Of a DNA stretch of 41,836 nt, positions 41,596-41,836 are shown piece by piece. Under the pieces are notes generated by a model. It saw only the letters and a list, made by a program, of their open reading frames with translations. It was not told the origin of the DNA and ran no database searches. Numbering within the stretch: position 1 is the stretch's first letter; the number at the start of each line of letters is the position of its first letter. Location of the stretch: contig JACQFZ010000021.1 of NCBI GenBank assembly GCA_016199745.1, positions 1 through 41,836 on the forward strand. The letters run 5' to 3'. The DNA comes from Gammaproteobacteria bacterium (lineage in GTDB: Bacteria > Pseudomonadota > Gammaproteobacteria > Acidiferrobacterales > Sulfurifustaceae). The translations under genes and the position numbers were made by a program.

Positions 41596-41836
41596 TCACG
41601 CCGTCCTCCGCCCCACCACCCGACTCACCGTACTGTAGTGCACCCCGAAATAGCGGGCGATCTCGGACAATGTGTAATGGCCCGTTGCATAGGCATTCTG
41701 CATGGCCTGCTTCGGATCCGACGATCGCGCGTAGTGTTCTAACTGCTTAGCGGGAACACGTCGTTGGGCACGCGGCACTTCGGCCAAATCTGTACTTGGC
41801 GCATAACGCTGATGTAATTTCTTTATGAATGCTTCG
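41596..41836 (-). CDS. REP-associated tyrosine transposase, C-terminal part (cut by window edge)
   Basis: The frame is open to the window's right edge, so the N-terminal Y1 transposase domain lies outside. The visible 79 codons read EAFIKKLHQRYAPSTDLAEV, then PRAQRRVPAKQL, then a helix-turn-helix YATGHYTLSEIARYFGVHYS ending in TVSRVVG. This is the tail of REP-associated (IS200-like Y1) transposases, in which a HTH follows the PRAQR motif. Such enzymes process palindromic REP sequences as single strands. The many palindromic repeats in this window are possible substrates. Confidence 0.7.
   Translation of the reverse strand, partial: EAFIKKLHQRYAPSTDLAEVPRAQRRVPAKQLEHYARSSDPKQAMQNAYATGHYTLSEIARYFGVHYSTVSRVVGRRTA

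Noticed and set aside
1-41836. CRISPR array or cas genes
   Set aside because: No set of regularly spaced 25-40 bp direct repeats was seen. The only short direct repeats (41491-41563) are irregular and 10 bp long.

Overview
The window reads as a chromosomal segment of a gammaproteobacterium of moderately high GC. The main basis is the order rpsU, yqeY, dnaG, rpoD with tsaD, plsY, folB and folK beside it, plus an RpoD, CCA-adding enzyme, RimO and Slt-type transglycosylase of gammaproteobacterial length and layout. I cannot name a genus from the sequence alone.

Three regions can be separated. (1) About 1-10.4 kb is an accessory stretch. It holds a large secreted heparinase II/III-family protein, a response regulator fused to a kinase-like module that lacks its histidine, a secreted protein with four InlB-type repeats and a propeller-like C-terminus, several GC-rich palindromic repeats, and two head-to-tail gene relics (aldehyde dehydrogenase N-terminus, ABC substrate-binding protein C-terminus). 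(2) About 10.4-29.8 kb is core housekeeping sequence: slt, a short upstream ORF coupled to a complex I NDUFA9-like protein, a metallo-aminopeptidase lipoprotein, cca, rimO, an FKBP isomerase, a MidA-type methyltransferase, pteridine reductase, a glutaredoxin-like protein, a TM2/pilin fusion, folB-folK, plsY, tsaD, and the rpsU-yqeY-dnaG-rpoD operon. It ends in a tRNA-Ile(CAU) gene. (3) About 29.8-41.8 kb is accessory again and looks horizontally assembled.

The strongest discovery is at 29480-29796. The tRNA-Ile(CAU) gene is split in its anticodon loop, directly after the CAU, by a 240-nt group I intron. P1 with its internal guide, P2, P3, P7, P8, a P9 with GAAA loop, and the terminal G can all be read by eye. 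A degenerate second copy of the 3' half of this intron plus the 3' tRNA exon lies at 36207-36355. The two copies bracket about 6.4 kb of cargo: an alpha/beta hydrolase, a secreted cupin, a five-gene operon (two paralogous methyltransferases, an SRPBCC protein, a DCC/DUF393 protein, a DUF4166 protein) and a membrane-embedded AraC-type regulator. This looks like an old tRNA-targeted island that has lost its integrase, although a decayed tandem tRNA is also possible.

Right of the island are a very GC-rich HTH regulator with a small propeller-like protein, then a DUF3800 protein, a two-helix membrane protein and a divergent FRG-domain protein that together look like a candidate defence locus. The window ends in the 3' part of a REP-associated tyrosine transposase gene. 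At least eight intergenic sites carry GC-rich palindromic repeats of similar style, which such a transposase might mobilise.
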